Positions 38,201 through 48,162 of a stretch of DNA of 64,000 bases are shown in pieces. The position numbers and the translations under genes are program-made. Origin of the DNA: Nitrosospira sp. 56-18 (GTDB lineage: Bacteria; Pseudomonadota; Gammaproteobacteria; Burkholderiales; Nitrosomonadaceae); contig MKVR01000050.1 of assembly GCA_001899235.1 (NCBI GenBank), forward strand, positions 99,849 to 163,848. The letters are read 5' to 3'. The notes under the pieces were generated by a model, which saw nothing but the letters and a program-made list of their open reading frames with translations, did no database searches and had not been told where the DNA came from. Every line of letters begins with the position of its first letter. Position 1 is the first letter of the stretch.

Positions 38201-39973
38201 CTACATTTTTTCAGGCGCGCTTACGCCAAGAAGATCCAGTCCGTTGCTCAACACCTGGCGGATCGCTGCTATCAGCGCCAGGCGGGCAAGCCGCAAGGGA
38301 ACGTCCGGCACGAGAAAACGAGTAGCATTATAGTAGCTGTGGAACTCCCCCGCCAATTCCCGCAAATAAAACGCGATCAGATGAGGAGACAACTCCCTGG
38401 CTGCCGCCTCCACTGTGTCGGGGTAATCTATCAGTTTTTGCAACAGCGACAGCTCTGCGGCACCACTGAGCAAGGACAGATCCGCGGTGACCAGAATCGC
38501 GCTGTCCTCCCCCCATTGGCCGAGCACGCTGCAGACCCGGGCGTGCGCGTATTGTATGTAATATACGGGATTTTCGTTGCTTTGCGACTTGGCCAGATCC
38601 AGATCGAAGTCCAGATGCTGGTCGCTTTTACGCAGGACATAAAAGAATCGAGCCGCGTCATTTCCCACGTCCTGGCGCAAAGCGCGCAAGGTAACAAACT
38701 CTCCGGAACGCGTGGACATGGAGGCTTTTTTCCCGTCGCGATAAAGGACAGCAAACTGCACCAGGGCGATTTCGAGCTTCGACGGATCGAGCGCCAGAGC
38801 CTGCATCGCTCCTTTCACGCGGGGAATATACCCATGGTGATCAGCGCCCCAAACATCGATGACGCGGTCGAAGCCGCGCTCGAACTTGTTGAGGTGATAC
38901 GCGATATCGGATGCAAAATAGGTATATTGCCGGTTTTCGCGTTGCAGCACGCGATCCTTTTCGTCACCGAAAGCGCTGGAACGGAACCATCTGGCGCCGT
39001 CCTGCTGATATAAATAGCCGCCTTTCTCGAGCAGGTGAACCGCATCCGCCACCTGCCCGCTGTTGAATAGCGATTGCTCGGAAAACCAGGCGTCGAAAAC
39101 CACCCCAAACTCCATCAGATCATTGCGGCAGTCTCCCAGTTGCTCCGCAAGAACAAAATCGTGAATATAAGCGTAATCTTCCCCAAGCAGTTTTTTCGCA
39201 TTGACGATGAGGCTGTCGAGCTGCGCCTCGGCATCAGGCTCGGCATCCTCGCCACCGCTCTTTTCATGGGAAAGGGCTTCGAGCAGCAGCGCGGGTTCAT
39301 GCACGTAACGCCCTCCGTGCGCCCTGTGGATCAGCCGTGCCATGTCTCGAACGTATTCTCCCTGGTAGGCATTCCCGGGAAAAAACGTGGCAACGCCATT
39401 CAGTTCAAGGTAACGCAGCCAGGTGGAAAGTGCGAGGATATCCATCTGCCGCCCTGCATCGTTGACATAATACTCGCGCCAGACAGCGTAACCGGCTGCA
39501 TCCAGCACGTTCGCCAGGCTGGCGCCAAATGCTGCGCCACGTCCATGCCCCACATGCAAGGGGCCCGTGGGATTGGCGGAAACAAACTCGACCTGAACCT
39601 TTGCGCCCTTCCCAAAAGTGCCGTGGCCGAATTTTTTTCCGCTCTCCAATATATGGCGCGGGAACTGCTGCTTGACCGAGGTCTTGAGAAACAGATTGAT
39701 GAATCCGGCGCCCGCCATTTCGACCTTTTCCAGATAAGGCGAAACGGAAAGCGCATCGATAAGCAGCCCGGCGATATCGCGCGGATTCTGGCGCTGCAGC
39801 CTGCCTAGCTGCATTGCGAGATTGCAGGAATAATCACCGTGGCTGGATAGCTTTGGGCGCGCAAACTCTATCGGCAGATCCAAACCAGAACTCAACATCG
39901 ACCTTGCACTCAGGACGTCCTGCAGAATTTCGGTAAAGTGGGATTTGAGGTGGAGCTGGGTTTTCGAAAGCAT
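38201..39973 (-). CDS. argS: Arginyl-tRNA synthetase
   Basis: A 590-residue class I synthetase. The HIGH-type motif appears as NPTGPLHVGHGRGAA near residue 130 and the KMSKS-like loop as GKKASMSTRSGEF near 410, then a DALR anticodon-binding domain at the C-terminus ending LLGVSAPEKM. The start MLSKTQLHLKSHF at 39973 is preferred to a TTG ten codons upstream. A TATAAT at 40006-40011 lies 33 nt before it. First gene of the argS-SPOR-dsbA unit. Confidence 0.95.
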   Translation of the reverse strand: MLSKTQLHLKSHFTEILQDVLSARSMLSSGLDLPIEFARPKLSSHGDYSCNLAMQLGRLQRQNPRDIAGLLIDALSVSPYLEKVEMAGAGFINLFLKTSVKQQFPRHILESGKKFGHGTFGKGAKVQVEFVSANPTGPLHVGHGRGAAFGASLANVLDAAGYAVWREYYVNDAGRQMDILALSTWLRYLELNGVATFFPGNAYQGEYVRDMARLIHRAHGGRYVHEPALLLEALSHEKSGGEDAEPDAEAQLDSLIVNAKKLLGEDYAYIHDFVLAEQLGDCRNDLMEFGVVFDAWFSEQSLFNSGQVADAVHLLEKGGYLYQQDGARWFRSSAFGDEKDRVLQRENRQYTYFASDIAYHLNKFERGFDRVIDVWGADHHGYIPRVKGAMQALALDPSKLEIALVQFAVLYRDGKKASMSTRSGEFVTLRALRQDVGNDAARFFYVLRKSDQHLDFDLDLAKSQSNENPVYYIQYAHARVCSVLGQWGEDSAILVTADLSLLSGAAELSLLQKLIDYPDTVEAAARELSPHLIAFYLRELAGEFHSYYNATRFLVPDVPLRLARLALIAAIRQVLSNGLDLLGVSAPEKM

Positions 39974-40005
39974 GCTGCGCAGCAGAAGACAGTTTGAAGA
40001 CAACT

Positions 40006-40011
40006 ATTATA
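40006..40011 (-). promoter_or_regulatory. Candidate -10 element of argS
   Basis: A perfect TATAAT on the minus strand with a predicted start near 39998, 25 nt before the argS ATG. No consensus -35 is seen; a 9-bp inverted repeat (GTTTGATCG / CGATCAAAC, 40028-40051) covers that position and could be an operator or an end of the upstream transcript. Confidence 0.45.
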
Positions 40012-40127
40012 TAAGATACCGTCGCGAGTTTGATCGTCCCTGCGATCAAACGGGAGATTGAAGAAAAATGGCACTGGCGAGGCACGCCAATCGCTAACGA
40101 CGTATCGTTGAGCGATCCCGCGCATGC

Positions 40128-41360
40128 TTACCACCGCAATCTCAGATACCCATCCGCTTCAGTGAAACGGAATCGCACGATGTTGACGCCCCGATGGAGA
40201 AGGGTCTGCCGCGCAAGAGGCTTGAATGGTCCGGCCGCTGAGCGCGATCGCTCCATCCGCAGCCTCGTTTCACGCGGAGAAAAAATTTGCAATTCATATC
40301 GCCCGGTCTCGATTTCACGCAGCTGCGGAGCAAATGGCTGGGCCAGCGGCTCGCCCACGAACACACCCTCTCCAGGCCAGGCCACACTCTTCCAGTAGGC
40401 CTCGATGGCGCTTGCGCCAAGCGCGTAATGAAACATGGCTATGCCCGGAACAGGGAACTTCTGAACATGGTTGCAGGGCTCCACTACGGTACCGTAGCTG
40501 GCTGTGGCCCCGGCCTCCAGCCAGCGCAGGCTGCTCATCTGGTTTGAATCGGTCAACTGGCCGCCGGATGAAGTCAAATGATCTGCCAGCGCGCCGGGCA
40601 GGAAATCGAGCGTATCGAGCAGAGGAACGCTCTCTGCTCCCGTGAAATAGAAAAACACGTCGTGGCGATCGCTGAGCGCGTCAACTTCGAGAATCTCCAC
40701 AGGAAAAACACCCGCAAATAGTTTTGCGGTCTGCTCGAACTGGGCGGATCGCACACTGCGCATTTTGTCCGGTGTTATCATCAGGTAGGCGCGTCCCTGG
40801 GGAAAGCTGCGATCCGAGGAAATACCGCGGTCTATCAGCTCCCTGATCTGCTCGAAATTGATTCCCGCGAGCATCATTGCCGGACGCAACCCTTGGTCCC
40901 GCGCCGGATAAAGCGTGGTAGAACTGTAGTAGGCACTGGGGGCGGTCGGTCCGCATCGGATCGAACAGTAGCGTTCATCGAAACCAAAAGCCAGTGCCGA
41001 AGTCAGCGACATGCAATCCACGCGGTAGGGAGCGGTCCAGGCAACCGCATAGGCTTGCACATGCGCCGGTGTGTTGCGGTCTATCCTCTTCTTGATCTCA
41101 AGAAAATCTTCCTTCGAAATACTGCTCCGGCCGGGTTCAAAGCGAACATGGATCATGTTCGCCTGCGGGATGTGCCGCATTTTCTGGTAATAATCACCGA
41201 CACGGCGAGAGAGCGGGTCGGAATCATTAATGACAACCGCAACATCATCGGGCGTGAGGCTCGTGCGCGGCAACTCTATCCGCTTCTGGGTCTGCGCCTG
41301 GGCGGTTGCGGGCCATGCAACCGACAGTACGACGATCAGAATGGCAATCAAGGCTTGCAT
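40128..41360 (-). CDS. TIGR03790-family exported protein
   Basis: A 410-residue protein with a signal peptide (cleavage after AQA, about residue 23). The opening VAVVINDSDPLSRRVGDYYQ followed by RHIPQANMIHVRF is the hallmark of family TIGR03790. That family is known only from genomes that carry an exosortase, and its role is unknown. Cysteines near 114, 131 and 135 and an internal SGGQL segment are visible. Its presence fits the two PEP-CTERM proteins found 15-25 kb away. It lies upstream of argS on the same strand but probably has its own promoter. Confidence 0.8.
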   Translation of the reverse strand: MQALIAILIVVLSVAWPATAQAQTQKRIELPRTSLTPDDVAVVINDSDPLSRRVGDYYQKMRHIPQANMIHVRFEPGRSSISKEDFLEIKKRIDRNTPAHVQAYAVAWTAPYRVDCMSLTSALAFGFDERYCSIRCGPTAPSAYYSSTTLYPARDQGLRPAMMLAGINFEQIRELIDRGISSDRSFPQGRAYLMITPDKMRSVRSAQFEQTAKLFAGVFPVEILEVDALSDRHDVFFYFTGAESVPLLDTLDFLPGALADHLTSSGGQLTDSNQMSSLRWLEAGATASYGTVVEPCNHVQKFPVPGIAMFHYALGASAIEAYWKSVAWPGEGVFVGEPLAQPFAPQLREIETGRYELQIFSPRETRLRMERSRSAAGPFKPLARQTLLHRGVNIVRFRFTEADGYLRLRW

Positions 41361-41585
41361 GCGGCCTTCATGATGGGAATGGTAACGAGATGGGATAGAG
41401 ATGGTCAGGAACTCCCTGGCTTTGGAAGGCGGCGCTTCGCCAAAGACTCGTTAATCAAAAGCCTCCGACCGGCAGCAGCAGCAATTTCAGATCCTCACGA
41501 AGTAATCCCAAAGGGAGTAATCCCGAAGAGGCTGGTATCCATCTCGTGCATAATAACGGCTCGGGAAAAACCAGTCCACCGGCCA

Positions 41586-42716
41586 ATGCAGCCTCTCCAC
41601 GAACTCCTTCACCGGCGTGTACCGCAAATACCGGTCACTAGGCTTCTGATAGCGAGCAATTTGATCATCTTCGGCGCAATGCTCGCCGGGGGGGCGAGCT
41701 TGTGGCATTCCTCCAATACCGTGCAACTGGCGTGGGGAGCGAATTTCGGACCGGCCACGCAGGACGGGGAATGGTGGCGTCTTGGCAGCGCCATGTTCCT
41801 CCATTTCGGCGTTATTCATCTCACGCTCAATCTCTGGGCGCTCTGGGACGCAGGGGAACTGGTGGAGCGCATGTATGGGCATGCCCGGTTTGCCGCCATT
41901 TATTTCGCAGGGGGACTTGCCGGCAATCTGTTGTCGCTGGTTGCGCATAAAGGCCTGGCGGTATCCGGAGGGGCCTCGGGTGCCATTTTTGGCATGTATG
42001 GCGCGCTGCTGGTTTTTCTGTGGCATGAACGCGCGAATCTTCATCCCGAAGAATTTCGCTGGTTCTTTTGGGGGGCTTCGGGTTTCGCGGTCGTCACCTT
42101 AATTCTGGGGCACTTCATCGCGGGTATCGATAATGCCGCGCACATTGGCGGATTTTTGACCGGGATACTCGCCGGCATAGTGTTCGCGCAGCCCGGCGCA
42201 ACAAAGGAAGCGAAGGAAACGTCCCTTCGCAGCCGGTTGTTGGCGGCAGCAACCATTGCGCTTTCGATCGCCGTCCTTATCAGCCAGATACCGAAACCCG
42301 CCTACCGATGGAGCGAAGAACTGCAGGCGCGCAAGGAGATCGGGGAATTCCTGCAGGACGATATCGCGATAACAAGGGACTGGCAAAGCATCCTCGATGA
42401 GGGAGCGCACGGCAACATCTCGTTCGAAGAAATGGCGGGGCGGATAGATACGGCAGTGGGTGATCGCTACGAGGAAAGTTTTGAGCAACTTACGCACTCG
42501 CCGCACGATCCGGATCTTCCTTCCGCCTCGAAAGTGGATAGGCTGCGCCAATATGCCGAACGCCGCAGGGATGCTTCCCGCGCGCTTGCCGAAGGATTGC
42601 GCGCCCACAAGCCCGAACAGATTCGCGATGCCATGGAAATGGCAAAGCAGGCGCCCCGGCTGATCGAATCCGGCCGCCCCGATGCCCGAAAGCCGGAAAA
42701 AGGAAATCGGGATTGA
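41586..42716 (+). CDS. Rhomboid-family intramembrane serine protease
   Basis: A 376-residue protein. The N-terminal 200 residues carry six membrane segments with the catalytic pair Ser131 (GGASGAIFG) and His186 (AAHIGG). After a seventh hydrophobic segment (about 218-235) follows a charged, largely helical tail of about 140 residues that is not part of the usual rhomboid core. The frame is open far upstream, but that part overlaps the TIGR03790 gene; MQPLHELLHRRVPQIPVTRL is a normal rhomboid opening. The ribosome-binding site is weak. Confidence 0.85.
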   Translation: MQPLHELLHRRVPQIPVTRLLIASNLIIFGAMLAGGASLWHSSNTVQLAWGANFGPATQDGEWWRLGSAMFLHFGVIHLTLNLWALWDAGELVERMYGHARFAAIYFAGGLAGNLLSLVAHKGLAVSGGASGAIFGMYGALLVFLWHERANLHPEEFRWFFWGASGFAVVTLILGHFIAGIDNAAHIGGFLTGILAGIVFAQPGATKEAKETSLRSRLLAAATIALSIAVLISQIPKPAYRWSEELQARKEIGEFLQDDIAITRDWQSILDEGAHGNISFEEMAGRIDTAVGDRYEESFEQLTHSPHDPDLPSASKVDRLRQYAERRRDASRALAEGLRAHKPEQIRDAMEMAKQAPRLIESGRPDARKPEKGNRD

Positions 42717-42864
42717 TCAGGGCGAACAGATGCCAGCTATCGTCTTTCCGTATGCATGCCTGGCCACCGCCCGCGGCGTCCCGCTCAGGATCCGGTCTTC
42801 GTCCATTCACCCGGATAATTTTAAAAAGTTTTGACATGCCGAAAGAAATATTGCAACATTGTCG

Positions 42865-42912
42865 GCACTAGCAATAGTCAAACTTATCCCAAGCAAACAC
42901 TAGATATAGTGT
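42865..42912 (+). promoter_or_regulatory. Tandem NrdR boxes upstream of nrdA
   Basis: ACACTAGATATAGTGT (42897-42912) matches the NrdR-box consensus at 15 of 16 positions. A second, weaker copy GCACTAGCAATAGTCA (42865-42880) lies 32 bp upstream centre to centre, about three helical turns. NrdR, the ATP/dATP-sensing repressor, normally binds such pairs. A TTGACA (42833-42838) just upstream could be the -35 element. Confidence 0.8.
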
Positions 42913-42986
42913 TTGTCTCAGCATCATGACTTCCAGCACCAGCTAATGGAAGAAATAGTTTTCTGTCTAGGAAAGGAGAATCGGAC

Positions 42987-45836
42987 ATGCAGCTTGCAAC
43001 TGACAATACCCATCGCCCGGTAGTATCCGCGCATGGTTTTTCTTCAGCCCTTTCCTCCAGGGAATCACAGTATTCCCAGTACAAGATTATCCGCCGCAAT
43101 GGTTCCGTCGCCGGTTTTGAGCCAGACAAGATTTCCATCGCCATGACGAAAGCCTTTATCGCCGTCAATGGCGGTCCTGGCGTGGCGTCAGCCCGGGTGA
43201 GGGAAGTCGTTGCGCGGCTGACCGATGATGTGGTGAACGCGCTGATGCGCCGCCAGCCGGCAGGCGGGACTTTTCATATCGAGGATATTCAGGACCAGGT
43301 AGAGCTCGCCTTGATGCGCTCCGGTGAACACGATGTGGCGCGATCCTATGTGCTTTACCGTGAGGATCGCGCACGCAAGCGGGCGCAGCAAAAAGAAATG
43401 GCGGGATCGGAGACTCCGGCAAGTATTCTGAACGTGCTGGAAAATGGCCGCCTGACGCCGCTCGACACCGCGCGATTGCTGGCGCTGATCGAATCTTCCT
43501 GCATCGGTCTGGGCGAAGCGGTAAACCCGGTGGTGATACTTGAGGCCACGCTGAAGGACCTGTATGACGAAGTCCCCATGGAGGAAGTGAGGAAATCGCT
43601 TATCCTATCGGCACGGGCACTGATCGAAAAAGAGTCTGCCTATAGTTACGTCACCGCACGGTTGCTGCTGCATACCATGCGGCTTGAAGTGCTGGGTGAA
43701 GAAATCTTCCACGAGGATATGGCGCATCGTTATGCCGGTTATTTTCCTGATTTCATCAAACGCGGCATCGATGCGGAATTGCTGGATGAACGGCTGGCGC
43801 AATTCGACCTGCCGCGGCTGGCCCGGGCCCTGGACGCCAGCCGCGACTTCAAATTCGGCTATCTCGGATTGCAGACCTTGTATGACCGCTATTTCCTGCA
43901 TGTGCGGGACCGACGTATCGAACTGCCCCAGGCATTCTTCATGCGTGTTGCGATGGGGCTTGCGCTCGATGAGATCGACCGTGAAGCGCGCGCCATCGAG
44001 TTCTATCAGGTGTTGTCCAATTTCGATTTCATGAGTTCCACCCCGACGCTGTTTAATTCCGGCACCCGCCGCTCGCAGTTGTCCTCGTGCTATCTCACCA
44101 CGGTGGCGGATAATCTGGATGGCATTTACGAAGCCATAAAGGAAAACGCCCTGCTCGCCAAATATGCCGGCGGACTTGGCAATGACTGGACTCCGGTGCG
44201 GGCATTGGGCTCGCGCATCAAAGGCACCAATGGAAAGTCGCAAGGAGTGGTGCCATTTCTCAAGGTGGTATCCGATACCGCGGTTGCCGTAAACCAGGGA
44301 GGCAAGAGAAAAGGCGCTGTGTGCTCCTATCTGGAATCATGGCATCTGGATATCGAGGAATTTCTGGAACTGCGCAAAAATACCGGAGACGACCGGCGCC
44401 GCACCCACGACATGAATACGGCCAACTGGATTCCCGACCTATTCATGAAGCGCGTGATGGAGGGCGGCGAATGGACGCTATTTTCTCCTTCCGATGTGCC
44501 TGACCTCCATGAAAAATATGGAAGACAGTTTGAACAGGCTTATCTTGCCTACGAGGAAAAAGTTGCGCGCGGCGAACTTGGCCTGTACAAGAAGATTCCG
44601 GCACAGCAGTTATGGCGCAAGATGCTCAGCATGCTGTTCGAAACCGGCCACCCATGGATCACCTTCAAGGATCCGTGCAACATCCGCTCGCCCCAGAATC
44701 ATGCTGGCATAGTGCATAGCTCCAATCTCTGCACCGAGATCACGCTCAATACCAATGACCATGAAATCGCCGTATGCAACCTGGGATCGGTCAATCTTGC
44801 TGCCCATCTGAAAGATGGGCAGCTCGACGACGCAAAGCTCAAGCGCACTATCGGCACCGCAATGCGCATGCTGGATAACGTGATCGATATCAATTTCTAT
44901 GCCGTACCCAAAGCGCGTAATTCGAATCTGAGGCATCGGCCGGTAGGTCTGGGCATCATGGGTTTCCAGGATTGTCTGCACAAGCTGCGCATCCCCTACG
45001 CCTCGAATGAGGCGGTGGAATTTGCGGATCGCGCAATGGAAGCGGTTGCCTATCACGCGTATTGGTCTTCCACCGAGATGGCCGAAGAACGGGGCCGCTA
45101 TGCTTCTTATCGAGGCAGCTTGTGGGATCGGGGAATTCTGCCCCAGGACACGCTGGATCTTTTGCGCGAGGAGCGTGGGGGTTATGTCGATATCGACATG
45201 ACTGCCACGCTGAACTGGAATGCGTTGCGTGAGCGCATCAAAAAGCATGGCATGCGCAATTCCAATTGCCTGGCAATTGCGCCAACCGCAACCATCTCCA
45301 ATATCATCGGGGTATCCGCCAGCATCGAGCCGACGTACCAGAATCTTTATGCCAAATCGAACCTGTCGGGAGAGTTCACCATGGCTAACGAATATCTGGC
45401 AAATGACTTGAAGAAACTCGGGCTTTGGGACGAGGTCATGATTTCGGATATCAAATACTTCGATGGAGCGTTGAGCAAGATAGACAGAGTTCCGGCCGAT
45501 ATTCGCAGGCTTTACGCCACTGCCTTCGAGATCGATCCGCAATGGCTGATCGAGGCGGCCGCACGGCGGCAGAAATGGATAGACCAGGCACAATCGCTCA
45601 ACATTTACATTGCTGGCGTTTCCGGCAAGAAACTGGATGAAACCTACAAGCTTGCCTGGGTACGGGGACTTAAAACCACTTACTACCTGCGCTCGCTTGG
45701 AGCAACTTCTGCGGAAAAATCCACGGTCAAGGCAGGCTCATTGAATGCCGTGCCCTCGGAAAGCGACCAGGCAACGGGGGTAGCGGACCTGAAATATTGC
45801 GCCATCGATAATGCGGAATGCGAATCCTGCCAGTAA
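42987..45836 (+). CDS. nrdA: Ribonucleoside-diphosphate reductase, class I alpha subunit
   Basis: A 949-residue catalytic subunit. An ATP-cone (about 30-125) supplies overall activity control. Active-site cysteines lie in SSCYLTT (near 366) and NLCTEI (near 581), with the radical-transfer tyrosines toward the C-terminus and the terminal redox pair CESC (945-948) that is re-reduced by thioredoxin or glutaredoxin. It reduces ribonucleotides for DNA synthesis. A good site AAAGGAG precedes the ATG and NrdR boxes lie upstream. nrdB follows by 41 bp. Confidence 0.96.
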   Translation: MQLATDNTHRPVVSAHGFSSALSSRESQYSQYKIIRRNGSVAGFEPDKISIAMTKAFIAVNGGPGVASARVREVVARLTDDVVNALMRRQPAGGTFHIEDIQDQVELALMRSGEHDVARSYVLYREDRARKRAQQKEMAGSETPASILNVLENGRLTPLDTARLLALIESSCIGLGEAVNPVVILEATLKDLYDEVPMEEVRKSLILSARALIEKESAYSYVTARLLLHTMRLEVLGEEIFHEDMAHRYAGYFPDFIKRGIDAELLDERLAQFDLPRLARALDASRDFKFGYLGLQTLYDRYFLHVRDRRIELPQAFFMRVAMGLALDEIDREARAIEFYQVLSNFDFMSSTPTLFNSGTRRSQLSSCYLTTVADNLDGIYEAIKENALLAKYAGGLGNDWTPVRALGSRIKGTNGKSQGVVPFLKVVSDTAVAVNQGGKRKGAVCSYLESWHLDIEEFLELRKNTGDDRRRTHDMNTANWIPDLFMKRVMEGGEWTLFSPSDVPDLHEKYGRQFEQAYLAYEEKVARGELGLYKKIPAQQLWRKMLSMLFETGHPWITFKDPCNIRSPQNHAGIVHSSNLCTEITLNTNDHEIAVCNLGSVNLAAHLKDGQLDDAKLKRTIGTAMRMLDNVIDINFYAVPKARNSNLRHRPVGLGIMGFQDCLHKLRIPYASNEAVEFADRAMEAVAYHAYWSSTEMAEERGRYASYRGSLWDRGILPQDTLDLLREERGGYVDIDMTATLNWNALRERIKKHGMRNSNCLAIAPTATISNIIGVSASIEPTYQNLYAKSNLSGEFTMANEYLANDLKKLGLWDEVMISDIKYFDGALSKIDRVPADIRRLYATAFEIDPQWLIEAAARRQKWIDQAQSLNIYIAGVSGKKLDETYKLAWVRGLKTTYYLRSLGATSAEKSTVKAGSLNAVPSESDQATGVADLKYCAIDNAECESCQ

Positions 45837-45877
45837 TCGACGATTTTTACGGATCAAACAGATAAGGAAAAAAGGCT

Positions 45878-47047
45878 ATGCTGACATTTGAAGACGAGGC
45901 AGTGCCCTCACCCATGCCCCGGGTGAACGGCATATTGAACAACGTGCACAGGCTCCAGGCCGCCGGCCGCATGAGTACCGGTATGGAACCAGGCGAAAAC
46001 GATGTAGCCGGTTTCGCGGAGAATGACAATCGCCGCATCTCGGTTGAAGACAAGCGCATCATCAACTGCAAGGCCGACGTTAATCAACTGGTGCCTTTCA
46101 AGTACAAATGGGCCTGGGAAAAATATCTTGCCGCCTGCGCCAACCACTGGATGCCGCAGGAAATCAACATGAGCCGCGATATCTCGCTGTGGAAGGATCC
46201 CGATGGCTTGACCGAGGATGAGCGCCGCCTGGTCAAGCGCAATCTGGGCTTCTTCGTTACTGCGGACTCATTGGCGGCCAATAACATTGTACTGGGCACC
46301 TACAGGCATATTACCAATCCCGAATGCCGGCAATACCTGTTGCGCCAGGCATTCGAAGAGGCAATCCATACCCATGCCTATCAGTACATCGTGGAGTCGC
46401 TGGGGCTTGACGAGGGAGAAATTTTCAACGCCTATCATGAAGTGGCGTCCATCCGGGAAAAGGACGAATTCCTCATCCCTTTCATTGACACGCTCACGAA
46501 TCCGCAATTCAAAACCGGTACACTGGAAACTGATCAGGCACTGTTGAAAAGCCTGATCGTATTTGCCTGCATCATGGAGGGATTGTTTTTTTATGTGGGC
46601 TTTACGCAAATTCTGGCGCTTGGAAGACAAAATAAAATGAGCGGCGCAGCCGAACAATATCAATATATCCTGCGGGATGAATCCATGCACTGCAACTTTG
46701 GCATAGATGTCATCAACCAGATCAAAATGGAGAACCCGCATCTATGGACCAAGGCATTTCGCGAGGAGATCAATGCATTGATGCGCGAAGCCATGGAATT
46801 GGAATACCGGTATGCGGAGGATACCTTGCCGCGGGGGGTTCTGGGGCTGAATGCGCCCATGTTCAAGGAATATTTGCGCTATATCGCCAATCGGCGTTGC
46901 CAGCAGATCGGCTTGGATATACTCTATCCGGGAGCAAGCAATCCTTTTCCGTGGATGTCGGAAATGATCGACCTGAAAAAAGAGAAAAACTTTTTTGAAA
47001 CCCGTGTCACCGAGTACCAAACGGGAGGCACGCTAAGCTGGGACTAA
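45878..47047 (+). CDS. nrdB: Ribonucleoside-diphosphate reductase, class I beta subunit
   Basis: A 389-residue ferritin-like radical subunit. Metal ligands are seen in [13 protein letters not shown] (Glu, His) and in [10 protein letters not shown] (Glu, His). The segment VLGTYRHI appears to place a tyrosine where the chlamydial class Ic enzyme has phenylalanine, so a tyrosyl-radical enzyme is expected; that alignment is from memory. It is expressed with nrdA under NrdR. The N-terminal 60 residues are variable, as in this subgroup. Confidence 0.94.
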   Translation: MLTFEDEAVPSPMPRVNGILNNVHRLQAAGRMSTGMEPGENDVAGFAENDNRRISVEDKRIINCKADVNQLVPFKYKWAWEKYLAACANHWMPQEINMSRDISLWKDPDGLTEDERRLVKRNLGFFVTADSLAANNIVLGTYRHITNPECRQYLLRQAFEEAIHTHAYQYIVESLGLDEGEIFNAYHEVASIREKDEFLIPFIDTLTNPQFKTGTLETDQALLKSLIVFACIMEGLFFYVGFTQILALGRQNKMSGAAEQYQYILRDESMHCNFGIDVINQIKMENPHLWTKAFREEINALMREAMELEYRYAEDTLPRGVLGLNAPMFKEYLRYIANRRCQQIGLDILYPGASNPFPWMSEMIDLKKEKNFFETRVTEYQTGGTLSWD

Positions 47048-47238
47048 ATACTTTGAGGTGAACTCCGGTAGAATCACGATGTCATATCGTCGAAAAGACC
47101 GGATGCGACGATGATTCATTCCGGAGTCATCCAAACGGGATTGCCGTTATCCGGTATTTTCATGGCTGCGGCATAAGAGCGGTATATGCGCTACATAGAA
47201 AGGGTTTATTCCGTATAACCTTAAATCTGGAGGTTGAA

Positions 47239-47868
47239 ATGGCAACTACCAAAAAATCTGCGGCACAAGAACCTGCTGTCAAGAAATCCCCCGCTACCAA
47301 AAAGCCTGTGGCACAGAAAGAGGCTCCATCCAAAAAATCTGCAGCCAAGAAACCAGCCAAGGAACTAGCCGAGAAAAAAACGGCCACTACGACAATAGCA
47401 AAAGCGAAGACTACCGAAACAAAAGCAAAAGCGCCTTCCAAAAAGGAAGCACCGTTAACAAAAGCTGTCAAGGAATCAACCGAGAAAAAAGTGGAAAAAA
47501 AGAAAGAAAAAAAACCCGCGAAGAAAACAGGCGAAAAGAAAGCGGAAAAGAAAACAGGCGAGAAGAAAACGGAGAAGAAGACAGCCGAAAAGAAAATAAC
47601 TGAAAAGAAAACGGAAAAGAAGGCTGAGAAAAAGGCATCCCCTTCCATCACGAAATCGCCGGCATCAAAGGCTTCTGCATCCGAGAAAACCAGCCCGGTC
47701 AAGAAATCGGCGGCCAAGGAACCTGAAAAGAAGGCCGGCTCCACTGGAAAAGCCGAGACGGAAAAAAAGACTTCCACAAAAAAAGGAGCTAAAAAGCCGG
47801 ACACATCGGGCCCGGCTAATACCCCCGCTTCCAGTTGGCCATTTCCCCTGTCGGGATCCCGTTCTTGA
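47239..47868 (+). CDS. Histone H1-like Lys/Ala-rich protein
   Basis: A 209-residue protein made almost only of Lys, Ala, Glu, Thr, Ser and Pro, with many KK pairs and short repeats such as EKKTEKK and KKTGEKK between about residues 75 and 130. It resembles the disordered DNA-binding tails of eukaryotic H1 and the AlgP/HctB-like proteins of betaproteobacteria. The end SSWPFPLSGSRS is a non-basic motif that looks conserved rather than random. A strong ribosome-binding site (CTGGAGG) and a terminator frame the gene. The repeats make copy-number change likely. Confidence 0.8.
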   Translation: MATTKKSAAQEPAVKKSPATKKPVAQKEAPSKKSAAKKPAKELAEKKTATTTIAKAKTTETKAKAPSKKEAPLTKAVKESTEKKVEKKKEKKPAKKTGEKKAEKKTGEKKTEKKTAEKKITEKKTEKKAEKKASPSITKSPASKASASEKTSPVKKSAAKEPEKKAGSTGKAETEKKTSTKKGAKKPDTSGPANTPASSWPFPLSGSRS

Positions 47869-47889
47869 ATCCTTAGGTCCTGTTAAGGG

Positions 47890-47924
47890 AGGCGGCCGCG
47901 TCGACTACCCAAGCCGCCTTTTTT
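47890..47924 (+). terminator. Rho-independent terminator of the H1-like gene
   Basis: AGGCGGC (47890-47896) and GCCGCCT (47913-47919) form a 7-bp stem followed by TTTTTT. It lies 22 nt after the stop codon. Confidence 0.85.
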
Positions 47925-48162
47925 CAACAGCACGGTATCGGCTTGTGCATCAGAGGCTGGCTCATTGACCCGCTTTCGAACGGGTATCCATGCGAGTCCT
48001 CATTTCCCTCATTTGTGATTATTCTCCTGTCTGCTCGCCGGCGCGATCAGCAGGAAAAGGCGTTATTCTTACGCCCCGGCTCGAATATTTACGCTGGTAA
48101 AATTTCAGGGACAAGGTTAATATTAACGACGTTTCAACTCAGAAAACCTTAGTGGGGGTACT

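Noticed and set aside
47891..47905. NotI and SalI recognition sequences next to each other, as in cloning linkers
   Set aside because: They fall inside a natural terminator hairpin (AGGCGGC / GCCGCCT plus T-run) in otherwise continuous chromosomal sequence, so contamination is unlikely.
47943..48152. 69-codon open frame after the H1-like gene
   Set aside because: No ribosome-binding site, no coherent composition; the neighbouring 48163-48438 frame is a much better gene.
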